Positions 44,101-55,815 are shown, counted from the first letter of the stretch. The stretch: DNA of 64,000 bases from Lutraria lutraria (GCA_964023205.1 OZ026836.1:3107501-3171500); one strand, 5' to 3'. Notes: generated by a model from the letters alone, not told the origin. Program-made: numbers and translations.

Positions 44101-47100
44101 TACAGCCCGGACAAGGATCCGGACGGACACACTCACTCACTCACTCACTCACTCACTCACTCACTCACTCACTCACTCACTCACTCACTCACTCACTCAC
44201 TCACTCACTCACTCACTCACTCACTCACTCACTCACTCACTCACTCACTCACTAACTAACTAACTAACTAACTAACGTACAGACACGCAACCGCCATTGT
44301 GGCGACTAAGTCGAGCTCACCGCAGGCGGGCTCGACAAAAATGTTCGTGTTATTTTTCGAAGTTTGTTAAATTGACCAATATAAATTATCGGCACTCGAT
44401 TTCAAAATCATTCCAATTTCGGAAAATGAATACAAACATGATAAACTAAGGTATCTTAGGAGGACAACGATTTGTGTGACGCTCGTAAGCTTTTGTGACT
44501 ATAGCAATAAAATGAAACTTTGCGTTGGATTTTCTGATTGTAATTTATTCAAACAGTGTACTTATTCTATATCTTGTGTATACTTCATTTCATGATTTAA
44601 TCCTATCGAAGGATTAATGTGCTTTGTAACATGACATGTGTATTCATCTGCATTTGTAGTTTCACTTTGGGATCCTCATGACTTTGACGAATTAATAATG
44701 GTACAAACTACTCATACATGTGTTTTTATGTTAAACATACACATGTTTATCTTAAAACATATATTTTCATAAATAAAATATGAAATATAACACATTAATT
44801 TTGTAGTTATTATACATAGATATAAACCACGGATTATTCGACGTAATTTTTCAGGTCCCGACGACTTAGGATAATCGGGGTTTTACTGAACTAATTCTTC
44901 AATATTTGTTTATGAACTATCATTGTGAGATTCATTGGATGAAGTATGTTCATGAGCACCTCATTAGAACATCTTGAAGCCAAGTTTTTCTCATGAGAAC
45001 AGCCATATTCATCACAATGAAAAAATTCTATAGGTAAAATAGGCAAACCTACCTTTTCTCTTAAACAGTGTTTGAAGTATTTCAAGGGACTAGTACATAT
45101 AAACACTTCAACTCTGAAATAAATGACAATAAATGTATATCAAGATGTAGAAAGAAAACGAAAATCTATAAACAGGGCTCGACACTAACAGTGGTCTGTT
45201 AGCCCAAGGCTATCTATTTTCTCCCAAGGACTATCTAGGTATCCAAGCTGGGTATCCCATTGGGCTATCTTAAATTTGGGTGACCTGAATTCTATAAATT
45301 TAATAAATTAAATAATAAAGCTTACAAACTTTGTTAGATCTGATGTGATGTAACCTGTGTAATTTAGTGTCAAGCCCTGATAAATTGTTTGTACATTCTG
45401 ACATGAACACTACATAAAGCATAATAGGGAAGTGATCTCTACAAACCATTTGCACAACAGCCTTACAATATTATGGCATAAAAATTGTTAGTTTTGGTAA
45501 CATTATAACATAATAACAAGAGGGCCAAGATGGCCCTATATAGCTCACATGACAATCATTGTTTACTAATCAAATCACTGTTTTGAACCTGTGTCATGAG
45601 GTCTGCAGATATCAAGGTTTTCCTGTGATTTGACATGGTGACCTAGTGTCTGACCCCAGATGATCCATGTTTGAACAGTGAACTTGACCTACATATCATT
45701 AAAACAAACATTCTAACAAGGTCCTAACAAGATCTAATCAAAACTCTGACATCTACAGTGTAAACAAGGTTTGTTTAAGATTTGACCTAGTTTTTGACCC
45801 CAGATGACTCATGTTGGAACTCGTCCAAGATACAACAGACAAACGTTCTGACAAGGTTTCATGATTAACACTCAAGGTTTTCCAGCAATTTGCCCAGGTG
45901 ACCTAGTTTTTGACCGGCAATGATCCATTATCGTACTTGACCTACATATCATTAAAATAAACATTCTGACAAAGTTTTATGAAGATCCAATTAAAACAGT
46001 GATTTCTAGAGTGTTCACAAGGTTTTCCCTTAATTGGCCATGGTGACCTAGTTTTGAAGTTGTCTGAGATTTTGTTGATATTAACATTCTGACCCATTTT
46101 TTTTATAATTGATAATTGAGCTAAAAATGTGGCCCCTAGTGTGTTCACAAGGTAAAAGTTGACGCCGCACATCACCGGAAACAAGTGCTCACTTGTGAAC
46201 TAAAAATAGGGAGATTAGTATATACAGAGGCTATCATGGCCCTTGAAAGCATGCAAAAAGGCACAAACAGTGAAAAAGTGAATGTACTGTTTCTTGGAAC
46301 TAATACCGGTAAAAAGTTTAGGGCCGTAGGGAGAATTAGGGCAAGTCAGGAAACCAGGAACAAACAATTCTTTTTACGCCTAAGTACATGCTTGAAAAAG
46401 TATTGTGACCATCCTGCTACGAGGAAAGAATATGAAAATGAGTTTATTTGTTGTTCAACAGCCCACTCCCCAGCTATGGTCATTTCAGAGCTACCCTAGA
46501 TAGGGGAAAAGATACAGAAGAACCGGGATGGGGACTCTGAAAAGGTGCCCCTGAAATATCGGAAGCAGGGTCGAGATTCACACACATGACCTTAGGATTG
46601 GTAACCCAAATTGTTACTTTACCAATCCAAAGGTTGTGGGTGCAAAACCACCAATGATTGGCAATTCATCCACTGATAATTTAACGAGTACTAAAAAACC
46701 TAAATGCAACTTGATGTTCCGTAAGTTAATTTAACAAATTATAGAAATAGTTAATTAATAAAAATGTTAAAGGATAGAACTTAATAATACCCTTCCATTT
46801 GTGACAATTCCTTAGCTGCTTCTATGGCTCCTGGGATTTCGGGGAGGTTTTTAAAAAATCCTTTTGAATTGTACAGATTTACACAACATGCCTTAAAAAT
46901 AAAATAAACTCATGCACAGCAAATAATAATAAATATATGGCTTATAACATATAAAATGCCATAACAAACTGCCAAAATACTTGTAATATAATCATTTTAA
47001 CAACACAGCATCTCTTTTCCATTATTCAAGCACATTGGCAGGTACACATTTAATTGCCTCGCTGGTATACCAGCGAGTATTTGTGGGTTGGGCTATGTAA

Positions 47101-47990
47101 ACTGATAAGCCTAATAGGCTAATACTACCTGTCAGTTAAACTCTCTGCACAAGAATGGGTGAGTCATCAACTGACCACTGTACTCTTGTTAGAGAGAAAG
47201 CATGTTCTTCTCCGAAGTATAAACCTTACCATGTACCTCTGTTTACAAACAGAGAGTTTATCAGCAAGTAGCCACACCTCCCGGGAAATTCAAATTTTCT
47301 GCTTGACAGGTTTTAACTTTATCTCAAAGTAACACTTAGAATTAATATTTTACTAAGATTTTTGGATGAAATGAGTTGACATGGAATAATTTACCTTTGT
47401 GAGAATTTTCATAGAATGTTTTTCTGTAGTTTATTAAAAAAATTTTAAAAAAGGGCCCTCTGATGTGCATAAAACAGGCATTAAAAGTTACAAAAACCCG
47501 CCCCAGTGCCATCTAGTGGTTTATATAGTCCAGTTACCCCTTAAGTGTCACTTATGAATAGGGCGGAATAATGTCATGCATGTACAGCCTACAACAATTC
47601 CCATGAGACATATAATAAACATTGACATAATGATTTAATTTAATTAAATCATTATGTCAATGTTTTTCAATGAAGACATTGAAGTCTTCTCTTTTTAACA
47701 GCAAAGCTTGCTGGCCCCATACAATAAAACAAAGACAATGAAATTTATTGATAAAAAGCAAGCGTGAAACAAACCCCAAGTCCTTCTTTGAGTTTCTCAT
47801 ATTGATCTTTTACCCAGAACCCTACTCTGTCCTCTAACTCTATGTATGGTTCTGAAGGATATATTTTCTTGAAATCATCAAGTATTGCCTGTTCAAAGTC
47901 ACATAAAACTCCATCCATGTCCAACAGTACACGCAAGTTCACTTGTCTATCAGAATAATGTTTTCGGAAGTTTGAGTCTCTGTTAGCCAT
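41133..47990 (-). CDS. NT5C: 5'(3')-deoxyribonucleotidase (NT5C/NT5M family)
   Basis: Five minus-strand exons: 47990-47775, 46891-46791, 45113-45053, 42489-42375, 41281-41133 (stop TAG), joined in frame into 213 residues (human cytosolic NT5C is 201). HAD-superfamily residues are visible: motif I DMDGVLCDF (Asp24 nucleophile, Asp26 acid/base), motif II ICTS (Thr113/Ser114), Lys148 in TTDKT, and the metal-binding pair LLIDDRPN (Asp158, Asp159). Other family blocks are GFFKNLPEIPGA, SPLKYFKHC, EKHLG and the tail block YPSWEPIVFSSCHN. The enzyme removes the 5' phosphate from (deoxy)nucleoside monophosphates, trimming dNTP precursor pools. About 18 residues precede the first strand; they are polar and basic, not a convincing mitochondrial presequence, so the cytosolic form is favoured. 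Intron 4 carries nested mobile elements. Confidence 0.93.
42949..43438. mobile_element. hAT-like MITE nested in the pogo-like element
   Basis: Left cagggtttcagataaa, right tttatctggagccctg, a 16-bp inverted repeat with two mismatches. GAATT immediately flanks both ends (tatgaatt before, gaattgca after), a possible partial target duplication. No coding capacity. Confidence 0.55.
43480..44336 (+). repeat. Composite repeat with ~160-bp internal units ending in a tetranucleotide microsatellite
   Basis: Internal units share 'gtgaccttgacctttgagct', 'cgcactgcacaccgcc(t/c)catggtgttt', 'atgccaagttatcttaaaaagtttc' and 'cataagggagatacagccc'. Two close copies (about 43810-43960 and 43968-44107) follow two diverged ones. 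The element then runs through 'ggatccggacggacac' into the microsatellite and ends 'gtcgagctcaccgcaggcgggctcgac'. Non-coding, bivalve-type mobile repeat. Confidence 0.65.
44129..44276. repeat. (ACTC)n microsatellite passing into (ACTA)n
   Basis: About 30 consecutive ACTC units (44129-44252) change sharply to about six ACTA units (to about 44276). The apparent HSLT-repeat open frame here is an artefact of the microsatellite. Confidence 0.95.
45514..46206 (-). repeat. Bivalve-type interspersed repeat with ~145-bp units (copy 3, nucleotidase intron 2)
   Basis: Starts 'aacaagagggccaagatggc', ends near 'acttgtgaactaaaaat'. Shares 'gacctagtttttgacccc' and 'aacattctgacaa' units with copies 1 and 2. 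It has fewer units and a degraded right end (the 'ctgtcactttgtgac' motif is lost). Confidence 0.6.
46207..46700. other. Intronic sequence with an orphan open frame
   Basis: A frame from about 46185 to 46499 on the plus strand encodes about 100 codons with no recognised motif and begins within a repeat. Next to it, 'gggtcgagattcacacacatgacctta' and 'ccaaaggttgtgggtgcaaaa' look like a diverged tRNA-type SINE head pair. I regard the frame as chance or repeat-derived. Confidence 0.3.
46892..47774. repeat. Nucleotidase intron 1: repeat debris and two palindromes
   Basis: The 16-bp palindrome cgctggtataccagcg at 47060-47075 opens a stretch (to about 47540) that looks like an interspersed repeat ('gttgggctatgtaaactgataagcctaatagg', 'tgccatctagtggtt'). 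A perfect 49-bp palindrome lies at 47617-47665 (24-bp arms around T at 47641; arm aaacattgacataatgattt). No exon seen besides the flanking ones. Confidence 0.5.
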
Positions 47991-49594
47991 GGTCTATACA
48001 CAGTATGATAAAAGTATTTCAAAACACGCTGAAATGGAAATCATGTTATCTTTATATTTCTTTTTGTTGATTAGATCATTCATATCAATGCGGGTCAGTG
48101 CAGCACATTTCCATGACGGACAAAGCCAAGATGGTCCAATCCATTAGATGGTCCAATTTAATTGTATAGACTTGAGTAAGTTCAACAAATGTATGCATAT
48201 ATGATGAAGATATATCGTGAATCCCAATTCCTCCCATAAAAAAATTGAATTTAAATGTTAGTATTATAGGAGTAACATAGCCCGAAATTGGTCAGGTTAG
48301 CACAGTTATCAAATTCCTCTGATAATCTTTTCATATGTAATAGGAGGAGGAAAATAATGTACCCAAGGCTTGAACCTGTGACCTCCTGCTTGCAGGTCAG
48401 ATGCTCTACCAACTGAGCTAATCGGGCTGGTGAATATCCCAGCCATCACTACATTCCTGCTTCCTTTTTATTAAAAGCAAATAATTGAAACAACCTTAGG
48501 CTCTTTAGACTAACCCAGCCATTTGCTTCACCCTAGCTTTAGGATTCCAAGGCTAGTCACACACTCACGGCACCAAATGTAATAGGAGGAAAATAATGTA
48601 CTCGATGCTGAGCTCGAACCCACAACCTCCTGCTTGCAAGTCAGATGCTCTACCAACTGAGCTAATTGGGCTGGTGAATATCCCAGCCAATTTATAAATA
48701 CAATATACTACACCACTACACATACATCTAAGTTAATTAACGATTATTAACATGTACATTTGTACTTAATCTAAGACTTAATAATTTGAGCATGTTGGAT
48801 TCGACCGTCTTCGTCTTGTGGCTGTCTTCGTAATAGACCGTCATGGAAATGTGCTTCCTTGACCTGACACTATTTCCATTGCAAAGACCAAAGAACTATA
48901 CTGCATTGTACAGAATAGGTCTTTGTCCATTGTAATGATGATTAATATAATAATAATAATAGATATATATATAGAATATCAACTATCATACACACTGGGA
49001 TATAAATAGTTTAGAACCGCTGAAATCTCGTTTAGGAGCTTAAAGAACGTAAATTTAACATTATTTTCAACGACGCAGTCTAACAACCGAATGCTTATAA
49101 AAAGATGACAGAATTCATCCTGAAATATGTCCAGAGTACGAATTATGTTCGGTACGAATTGATAATGTAATGAATACACATCAATAAATATTACATATGA
49201 ATGAGAAATATCTTGGGAGGGTTTCAAAACGAAAACCAATCATTTCGGGCAATATATTGTTTAAGGCGCACACCTGAATATTGGAAAAACAAAATATCCA
49301 ATGTTGGATTTTACCGGTCAGTGTAAGTACTATCATGAATGGGCGCGTTTGATTATCAGATCGACATAATATATTCGGTTGAATGAAACATAAACGACTT
49401 AAAGAATTTCATTTCTTAAGAAGTATGATCATACACATATTTGCATGCTAAAAATGTTACTTTCAACTATATGCAAATTAGAATCCAAAAAATGACCAAC
49501 ACGATTATTAATGACCCTACGATCCCCGATTATTGAATTTCAAATGTGAGAAATCAAGCAGAACTTAACATTTATTTATATACCTCGTTTTGGT
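47991..49594. other. 5' flank of the nucleotidase gene, with SINEs
   Basis: No coding exon seen apart from possible 5' UTR of the minus-strand gene adjoining 47990. Contains the SINE dimer at 48340-48720 and a TA-rich tract near 48950-48975. Confidence 0.4.
48340..48720 (-). repeat. tRNA-derived SINE, head-to-tail dimer
   Basis: Two heads, 48362-48428 and 48602-48669, read on the minus strand as: A box TAGCTCAGTTGG, then tagagcatctga, an anticodon-like loop centred on TGC (c-t-t-g-c-a-a in the right copy), then B box GGTTCAAGCC / GGTTCGAGCTC. They are about 241 bp apart with body 'ttcctgcttcctttttattaaaagcaa', 'ctctttagactaacccag', 'ggattccaaggctagtcac' between. The left copy has C at the U33 position and neither has a paired acceptor stem, so these are SINEs, not tRNA-Ala genes. 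Confidence 0.75.
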
Positions 49595-49870
49595 TCTAAA
49601 TATCATAATGCTGTTTTGTTGCAAATGTTTCATTGTAAGTATGAGGCCGACAAACTGACGTGCGAGTCGTGTGATAAGCTGAACTGACAATGGTCTGTGC
49701 TTGCAGCATTGCTTGTCTAGTCGCCGGTCACACACTCATTTGACATGGACGCGTTCTTCTAACGTGCAATTCATATAATGGCGGCGGGCCATTCGCTACT
49801 CGGTTGCTACTTGCTTTTGTCAGAGACACGTTATCTATATTTCTGCTTTAGTATAGAATTATTCTGTTTT
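49595..49870. promoter_or_regulatory. Candidate promoter / first exon region for the TASOR-like gene
   Basis: A locally CG-richer patch ('ctgacgtgcgagtcgtgtg', 'ctagtcgccggtcacac', 'atggacgcgttcttctaacgtg') ends in tataatggcggcgggccatt at about 49773-49792, which contains a YY1-type AANATGGCGGC site. An ATG at 49778 opens a short frame with no family resemblance. It lies between the divergent nucleotidase and TASOR-like genes, so it could serve either or both; the first recognised TASOR-like coding exon is 6.3 kb downstream. Confidence 0.4.
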
Positions 49871-50631
49871 GTTTTTAATATTCAAATTTAAGAACATGAA
49901 TGGTTTATTGATATATATATATGATTAATAACTGTAGTGAAAGTCAATTATTCCATTGTTGTTATCCATGTCTCTGATTATTTTAAGATTGTACGATTGA
50001 GCATCTACATATTTTTTTACATTTTGTGACTCGATAGAATAACTGCTTTACGTCTGAGCATGCAATGGTTCTACATTTCATGAAATATAGAGTCCCTGAT
50101 CTAACATAGAGCTCTGAAAATTCCTACTTATATTTTTTGACTAGCTCTACAATTTTATTTATACAGTTAGTGTATATCTATTTCAGATTCATTTGAAAAA
50201 AATGAATGATAATAATTTTGTAATCTGAAAATGTATCGCACCATATGTTTGCAGTATTGATTTCCAAACAACATTTTGATATATAGTTATCTGTTTTAAT
50301 AAACTAAAGTTTTTAAAGGTGTTGTTAAGTATTATGTTATTAAATTCTTAATCATTTTAATGTTGTGAAGGTGATGGTGATACTACTGTACCTATTATAT
50401 AATTGTTATGGGCTATTGGTTATATGAAAATGGCATCTGTTCCAAATTGATTTACCTTGAGGCATCTGCATTTCATATTCTTGGAAGATCCATTACAATT
50501 AGTTATATTATTACAGGGCTGTATATATGAACGGAGGGGCTGGGAGACACAAAATTGCTTCCTTTGGGTCTGCATCACAATTTCAATTATTTCAAGTGTC
50601 TTGAAATCAATCAAAGGATTTGAAGGCCTAT

Positions 50632-50827
50632 CAGGGCTCTCCTAGCTTTGACCCTTAAAATGGGATTTTGACTTGAAATTTTCAAAATAAGGTTTTTGAC
50701 TCTTCAGAATTGGAACCAATAGGTCAAATTTACTATTACAGTAGTAGGACATTTTGTTGACTCTTTAAATTTCTATCACCTAAGGGTCATTTTGACCTCC
50801 GACTTTTGAAGTCTAGGGAGCACCCTG
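50632..50827. mobile_element. hAT-like MITE
   Basis: Left cagggctctcctag, right ctagggagcaccctg (12 of 14 aligned bases inverted-complementary with one insertion). The 196-bp interior is dominated by 'ttgac' motifs ('gggattttgacttgaaa', 'ggtcattttgacctccgac'). Confidence 0.5.
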
Positions 50828-53138
50828 CCTATGTTATTATTTATATCGGATTATTACTTTCTTATGACCTCTACATTAATTGCGACTTCAAAGTATTATT
50901 AGTATGGTGTACTGAAATGTTCAGGATTGTTTCATATAAGTGGAATTATATTTTCAGCACATAGATTTGATGACATGTTACCACATTGCAGCTGTTATCT
51001 CTGAGAATTAACAAATATTAGACTTAGAATGTTGTGGAAAGACGGTGAAGATGAGAGTGTGCAATTCCATTACAGAAGAAGAAAATAAAAAAATGTACTA
51101 ATGCAAATTTGTAATTTGTTTTCTATATTCTTACATTTTGTTATTGTTTATATATTTTTATGAATGTATTAAAAGTGTGTTGTTCATCTACATGTAGGAG
51201 CGCATGATATATTCTATGAAGGCTAGGGTGTCTTCTTGTCCATAATGTAAAGATGGCATTTTTTTGTCAAAGCATCGAAGCATGCTAGGTTTTGTATTAA
51301 TTATATGTTATTTGAAATCTTCATGAACTTTACTCAATACAGATAGTTAAACACTGTCACTCACAGTTTAGAGATAAGAAATTAAGTCCCTGGAATAGTC
51401 TTAAATTACAATTTTCCATATAGTTGGTTACTAAATGTCATATATATTGAGAAGTACTCAAGAATCCAGCATACAAAGTAAAATGCCACAAGGATTACAG
51501 ACCCAAATACAATTAAGCATTCAATTCTAACCATTAAACTCTTTTTTTTCATTGAATCATTTACAGATCTTTTGCCATAAGCTTTTTCTCAATTGTATAG
51601 TTTTGGAATTTGTAAACATAAAATTAAAATGCTATATAATCATAGAAAAGGGAGAGTACTAGTTAGTAATATTACCTCCCTTCATGATATAAAGTAAAAT
51701 ATAACTGATTTCAAAATGTTGTATATGGTTGAAAGTGATAATTAAGGTTTAATCAATTATGTTTGTATGTAAAAAATTATAAGAATGTTTAACTCTTCAA
51801 AGTCATTAAAAGTTAGTATTAAGACAATTATGATGAATCCTCGTATTGTTATAGATACCAGTAAAAGTTTTTCAAAATTGCAGAACATTTATTTTAAGGA
51901 TTTCTTCATTACTGATTCTCATTTCCTGTATAATTTGGATTAGTTTCATTTATGTCAGTTTGATAGCTCCTGATTCAAATGCTCATATGTAGTTATTAAA
52001 TTTATTCAAAGTAGGCTTGCACATGCAAAATAAAGTATTAATTAGATCTCGAGCTTAGATTCAATGAAGAATTCATGTGATCTCCAAATTACCTGCATGC
52101 TTGAATTATTTACAGACTATCTGATTATTAAACAATATGTTGTCATCATTTGATCATCAAAAAGTTTGTTATGGTTCTCTATTAATGTTACTGGAGCATT
52201 TAATTTGTAATTATACTTGTTAATCTATATATATATATGTGACAGTATTCAATTCACCATTGTTTTGTTAAGCATTTTGGTATAAATGTAGCCAATATGG
52301 TAATCTGCATTTACTTTTTTGTACTGGAAAACAGTGGATGCCTAAAAGGCTTTAAATCATTATTATTTAGTAAGAACATTGTAAGCAAAGGAATTTATTG
52401 ATTCAGTGATGCTAGTAATACTTCTAAAAAGTGTTTATTCTAGATTTTCCTGAAGCTAAGTCCATCATGACATATTCTAATGTTGAGCACACTTTCTGTT
52501 GCATTATACATGTATATACAATTAATAATGTTATATTAAAATTTTCAACTTTGTAATTACACCACTTTGATAGGAACTAGATTCATGAGTATTTTTGATA
52601 ACTGGAAACCACTTTTATTTGTGTATAATTCAATGATATAAAATTTAGTACCTCATTCCTTTAGATATTAAAATTTGTAGAAAAATACAGCACAAGTCAT
52701 GAAGACTGTTTATTTGTTAAAATGTACATGCTGAAGTTTAGTTTAAGTTAGCTGTACAAACAAAGTCAGCCTCCATGAATGACACTAAACTGTGCGGAGT
52801 TCTGTCCCTTGAATATTTTTATAGTGATTGCGATTTCCGTTTTGAAACAATGTAAGGTGCACCATGTTACATATAGTCCTCCCACTTGCAATCTCAACTC
52901 AGTCGGAAGAGTCTTAACTCTACAAACCTTGGGTTTGTGGGTTTGAACATAGGGCGTAGCACATTTTTTCTGTAACAATTGTAGACTTGATGTCAAAAGT
53001 CAATCAACCTCCATTGTCAAGTGGAGAAGTTGGCAGTTATTTGCTGACAACAAGGTTAGTGATACTGAATCATCCAGAAACACTGGCTAGGTTAACCTGT
53101 ATATACCTGTGTATAACTGAATTATTGTTGGGAACATA

Positions 53139-53330
53139 TAGTTTGGGGTGGTTGAGTGGTAATGTGCTAGTCTACTAAACGTGAGGTTGTAGGTTCGAAT
53201 CTCAGCCCCGCCTTCTCAGTATTTCAGCGACCCTTTTTCAGTGTCCCTATCCTAACAAATGAACCAAGTACTGTGTAAAGAAAATCAAAGGACACAGATG
53301 AGGTGGTATTGGTGCTTTACAATAGGCAAG
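53139..53330 (+). repeat. tRNA-derived SINE
   Basis: Head 'ggggtggttgagtggtaatg' (A box TGGTTGAGTGG), anticodon region 'gctagtctactaaacgtgag', B box 'ggttcgaatctc' and closing 'agccccgcc', then body 'agtgtccctatcctaac'. The acceptor-like ends ggggt/gcccc pair partly, but a body follows directly and no tRNA isotype fits. The A box matches the SINE at 33230-33437. Confidence 0.6.
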
Positions 53331-53496
53331 ATAAAGAACCTGGAAAAACTATTTGAAAAGAGTAAGGATATAAATATCAGGTTCTCCAATTTCTCTTCTC
53401 CCTTCTCTGGGGTGACATTGAAATTACTGTAGCTGTCGAATAGGCCATTAAATAACTTGGAAACCAGTCTCAATTTTCAAAATTCAACTAATTTTT

Positions 53497-54322
53497 ATGC
53501 CTGTTGGTCATATTGTTTTGGGCCTGTCTGTCCGTTTGTTTGTACCAAACTTTAACCTTGCCTATAAAATCTAAATGATCAATTAACTTCATATGTTGGT
53601 TCCTCATGACATCCTCTTCAGGCCTGTGCATTTTCAGGTCAGGGTCACTATCTATATACTATAGGGCATTGTGTTTTAAAGAATTCCTAAATTTCTTCTA
53701 TATTATACTCCTGACATTTCTTCTGATGAAACTTTAACATACTAATGGGAATTGTTACCAATGAACCCAGCACATATATGCCAGGCTTAGTGATTTGATA
53801 TTTTTTTACGGAATTATGGCCCTTTGTTTATTTTGTGCAATTGTAATAGAGAAGTACTCTTGTTTGCAACTTTTCTCAAGTGATTTTGATCAAACTTTCA
53901 TGGAATTATTGTTACCCAGTGCATATTGTCAAGGTTGAATGATATTCCATAATTTTTACAGCATTTTGGATTTTGTGCATATGTAATTTATAGAGAAATA
54001 CTATTTTGTCTGTAGCTTCTTCAACATTTCTCAAGGGATTTTGACCAAACTTTGATAGAACTTTAGTCACCAAGATCCCTGGCGCATATTAATTGTCTGG
54101 GTATGATTCAGTCATTTTTAGCAGATTTATGGCCCTTTGTTTGTCGGCACCAAAATTTAAACTTGCCTATAAAATCAAAACGCTTGCACCTACAATCATC
54201 AAACTTAATTCATATATATGTTGGTTTCTCATGACAACCTCTACAGGGACTGTGCATCTTCAAGTCAAAGGTCACCTGGAGGAAGCAAATCGTTTTTAAA
54301 TACATCTTGTCATTATAAATAT
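53497..54322 (+). repeat. Diverged, internally extended copy of the repeat at 26970
   Basis: Shares 'tttgtaccaaactttaaccttgcctataaaatc', 'cttcatatgttggttcctcatgacatcctct', 'ggaattatggccctttgttt' (twice) and the end 'aaatacatcttgtcattata'. The middle carries repeated 'tctcaagtgattttgatcaaactttcat' units absent from the 26970 copy. Confidence 0.6.
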
Positions 54323-55227
54323 TGGTTATGCAGATCCATGCTCCAAGTGATGTTTGTGATGTAAATACTAAATTTATGTGTTGACTTCATAAAAATTATA
54401 CTTTTATATCTTATTAGACTGTCATGATGTAATATGTATAAGAATCAAATAAGGCGTACCTGGGCTGAATTTCTATTGACAAATTAGCTACATCCAGAAA
54501 AATACATCAATTCTACAAGGACTGTTATTTTGTAAACAAATATATTTTGAAATTCTCTATTTTCACCCATTGTTATGTCAAATGATGAGTATTCAACTTC
54601 AATAAAAAAGTAAGCCATTTTCATGAGAAGCAATGAAAAGAAAAAAATTAGTTCAGAACTTCAGTCTATAGACAATTTTATGTATGATTATAGGTAATCC
54701 ATTTAGTGTATGCAAAATTAAGTGATATGTTACTGATACTTCAATATCAGTACAATTTTGGTACATGCTTCATTTTCTTTAATGAATCAGACCATATAAT
54801 TAACATCTAAAACAATTGTATGGGAGCATAACAACTGCAGGCATTGGAAAAAAAAAAATATAATGTAGAATAATGTAGTTTCATCGACATTCCCCATCTT
54901 CCGCTGCAAATCACACTGTGGGGACATCTTTGCATCTTGATCTGCAATTTATTAAATGCTTTATATGAGAAAGGAGTTATTTTCAATAATATTTAACTGC
55001 TTGAGTAACTACAGTTTTAAGCCAAACAAACAAAATTTCATAGTCAAGAATTTATTTTGAACCTCGTCACTAATGGTGAATCCATGGGCATAGATCTGTT
55101 ATTCTTGATTTTTGACTAATAGCTGGATAATGTTTCAGCATGTATATTTTATCTATATATAATAAAAAAAAATGTTCAAACAAATTTATTCCAATCAACT
55201 GTTTAAGATCATAGAGAACGCTTTAAA

Positions 55228-55340
55228 CATAAATCCACTGGTCAACAGGTTAAAGTCTTAGTGACCCTTCAACATAAATCCACTGGTCAACAGGTTAAGG
55301 TCTTAGTGACCCTTCAGCATAAATCTGCTGGTCAACGTCA
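55228..55340. repeat. Tandem repeat, 45-bp unit x 2.5
   Basis: Units start at 55228, 55273 and 55318: 'cataaatccactggtcaaca' then 'ggttaaagtcttagtgacccttcaa'. The first two differ at one or two positions; the third is partial and diverged. Confidence 0.8.
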
Positions 55341-55645
55341 GTAGGGCCATAATGGATTACATATAGTCTTTAAACTTCTTGAAATTGCTACCTGCAGATG
55401 TTTGTAGCCATTCAAAGTTTAGAAACAGGAAAATTTTTTAGTCTTGATTCTTGTAATTTGGCTGTACATTTATATATATGCATTATAATCTTGAAGCTGT
55501 TTCCTTTTCTTGTATTTTTTAACTACAACCAAAATACTGGGCTTTAAATTTCATGATTTTCAAATTGCATTTACTTTTGAATGTTGATCTTATTTCATTT
55601 CAAGTCCAAAATCAGTTTTATTTGTTAGCAATCAGAAAAATGTAT

Positions 55646-55815
55646 ATAGTCAAACCTGTGAACATAGGCCACCCTTGGGAAAGACACAATGTGGCCTTTA
55701 TTGACAAGTGACCTTTATTCAGAGGTGATTTTCTGCTAAATAATCTTGAATGGCCTTGATTCACAGGATATTACCTTAATTTGGAGGTGGCCGGTAACAC
55801 AAGTTGGACCATGTA
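55646..55815. mobile_element. MITE, 'tatagtcaaac' family
   Basis: 'tatagtcaaacctgtgaacataggccaccc' at the left and 'ggccggtaacacaagttggaccatgta' at the right form an imperfect inverted repeat. The interior matches the 22179 and 38324 copies ('gtgacctttattcagaggtgat'). Confidence 0.55.

Larger units (their letters stand above)
42565..44888. mobile_element. pogo/Tigger-like element (non-autonomous) in nucleotidase intron 3, carrying nested insertions
   Basis: Left end cagtaaaaccccgattatcc (42565-42584) and right end ggataatcggggttttactg (44869-44888) are perfect 20-bp inverted repeats. The left is flanked by TA and the right by AA (a mutated TA). CAGT..GATTATCCG-type ends define the pogo/Tigger group. 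A further 'ttatccgaa' motif recurs near 42711. The interior is not transposase but holds a hAT-like MITE (42949-43438) and a repeat with a CACT microsatellite (43480-44336). Confidence 0.75.

Noticed and set aside
44061..44255. Open frame encoding His-Ser-Leu-Thr repeats
   Set aside because: It is only the translation of the (ACTC)n microsatellite; no start context, splice sites or homology.
46185..46499. 104-codon plus-strand frame
   Set aside because: It begins inside a mobile repeat, has no recognised motif, lies in an intron of a gene on the other strand, and borders SINE-like sequence.
48602..48669. tRNA-Ala(TGC) gene on the minus strand
   Set aside because: A and B boxes are present, but the acceptor stem does not pair, the anticodon stem has a mismatch, and the same unit with a non-tRNA body occurs several times; this is a SINE.
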